64,000 nucleotides of DNA from PALSA-607 sp036501485 (lineage in GTDB: Bacteria > Actinomycetota > Actinomycetes > Acidothermales > Acidothermaceae), in the NCBI GenBank assembly GCA_036501485.1, contig DASYAG010000126.1:62001-126000 (forward strand), given 5' to 3'. Made by a program: the position numbers and the translations under genes. The notes under the pieces were generated by a model that saw only the letters and a program-made list of their open reading frames with translations, was not told where the DNA came from and ran no database searches. Positions within the stretch are counted from its first letter, which is position 1, and each line of letters begins with the position of its first letter. Of this stretch, positions 63,790-64,000 are shown piece by piece.

Positions 63790-64000
63790 CGCTGCGACCA
63801 CTGCCCGTCGCGCCACGCACGGCCGCGACCAAGCCCGAACTCCAACGCGCCCGCATCGACGTGCAGCTCTCCATCGACGAAGCGCCACGCGACCTGCTGC
63901 GCATCACCGTCGACGTCTTCCACCAGCAAGTGGTCGTGCACGAAATGATCGCCATCAGCGCGGCCTTCACTCACCAATGCGAAGCCACCGAGCTCGCTCG
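63717..64000 (-). CDS. DUF3027-like protein, C-terminal part
   Basis: The gene runs off the right edge; about 94 C-terminal residues are visible. They read ELGGFALVSEGRADGDHFVH, then VDGDAQQVAWRFVDGELHVDAG, RDGQWSQRYLATELLLGAVP and SSLLLAEADLD. The last segment is typical of the actinobacterial DUF3027 C-terminus. It is convergent and overlapping with the DUF2530 gene, as in other actinomycetes where these two families are neighbours. Function unknown. Confidence 0.6.
   Translation of the reverse strand, partial: SELGGFALVSEGRADGDHFVHDHLLVEDVDGDAQQVAWRFVDGELHVDAGALEFGLGRGRAWRDGQWSQRYLATELLLGAVPSSLLLAEADLD

Noticed and set aside
1..64000. CRISPR arrays, insertion sequences, prophage, rRNA operons
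   Set aside because: No regularly spaced repeats of 24-40 bp, transposase, integrase, phage structural gene or rRNA-like stretch was found. The tandem repeats noted are short and unspaced.

Overview
The window is chromosomal DNA of a high-GC Gram-positive bacterium, most likely an actinomycete outside the best-studied genera. Evidence: strong G/C bias at third codon positions, many GTG starts, several probable leaderless starts (a TANNNT-type box about 7 nt before the start codon), SigE-family ECF sigma factors, UdgX, the actinobacterial families DUF2530 and DUF3027, and a pdxH / citrate synthase 2 / serC neighbourhood. No phage, insertion sequence, CRISPR array or rRNA was seen. Nearly all genes look native. 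The GH54 arabinofuranosidase is the likeliest acquisition.

Layout. 1-9.8 kb: the end of an Ig-like surface protein, a SpoU RNA methylase, an alpha/beta hydrolase, tRNA-Arg(CCU), a beta-hydroxyacid dehydrogenase with a small upstream ORF, a DUF2090 aldolase-like protein and a redoxin, a TetR/MFS efflux pair, an ECF sigma factor with a membrane partner, and a duplicated-domain protein. 9.8-14.7 kb: amylosucrase, a MarR/MFS pair, and two CrcB fluoride-channel subunits behind a fluoride riboswitch. 14.8-22.4 kb: an arabinose block with araA, a secreted GH54 arabinofuranosidase and a three-gene sugar ABC importer; four similar operator-like sites tie it together. 22.4-29.8 kb: a non-phosphorylating deoxy-sugar (L-fucose type) pathway, with a GntR regulator, sugar dehydrogenase, diketo-sugar hydrolase, ketodeoxy-sugar dehydrogenase, lactonase and LutABC to oxidise the lactate produced. 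The acid-sugar dehydratase step is not in the window. 29.8-35.8 kb: a GGDEF-EAL protein, a structured intergenic region, SixA, a prenyl-synthase-like / UbiE-like / membrane-protein set, and an anti-sigma-type ATPase. 36-45.7 kb: small membrane proteins, an operon with four YbjQ-like modules, an O-antigen-ligase-like protein, a phosphatase, UdgX, pdxH, citrate synthase 2 and serC. 45.7-64 kb: an MFS protein, a surface protein, a second ECF sigma/membrane pair, an AKR, the homogentisate route for tyrosine breakdown (hppD, hmgA, fahA) with an Lrp-type regulator, an MFS-cNMP-binding fusion, a frameshifted DUF4253 gene, two more hydrolases, DinB, a MarR/MFS pair, DUF2530 and DUF3027.

The most notable unexplained signal is a 75-bp element present twice, 51 kb apart (11737-11811 and 63378-63452). 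Each copy points at, and lies about 25 nt before, a different gene start (amylosucrase and the DUF2530 protein). The copies share a dyad with a compensatory base-pair change and a possible pseudoknot. Other structure includes a 78-bp promoter/operator duplication before the sugar importer, a 120-nt dyad element before sixA, and several short tandem repeats of 15-25 bp. All family names come from reading the translations by eye; no database search was run.
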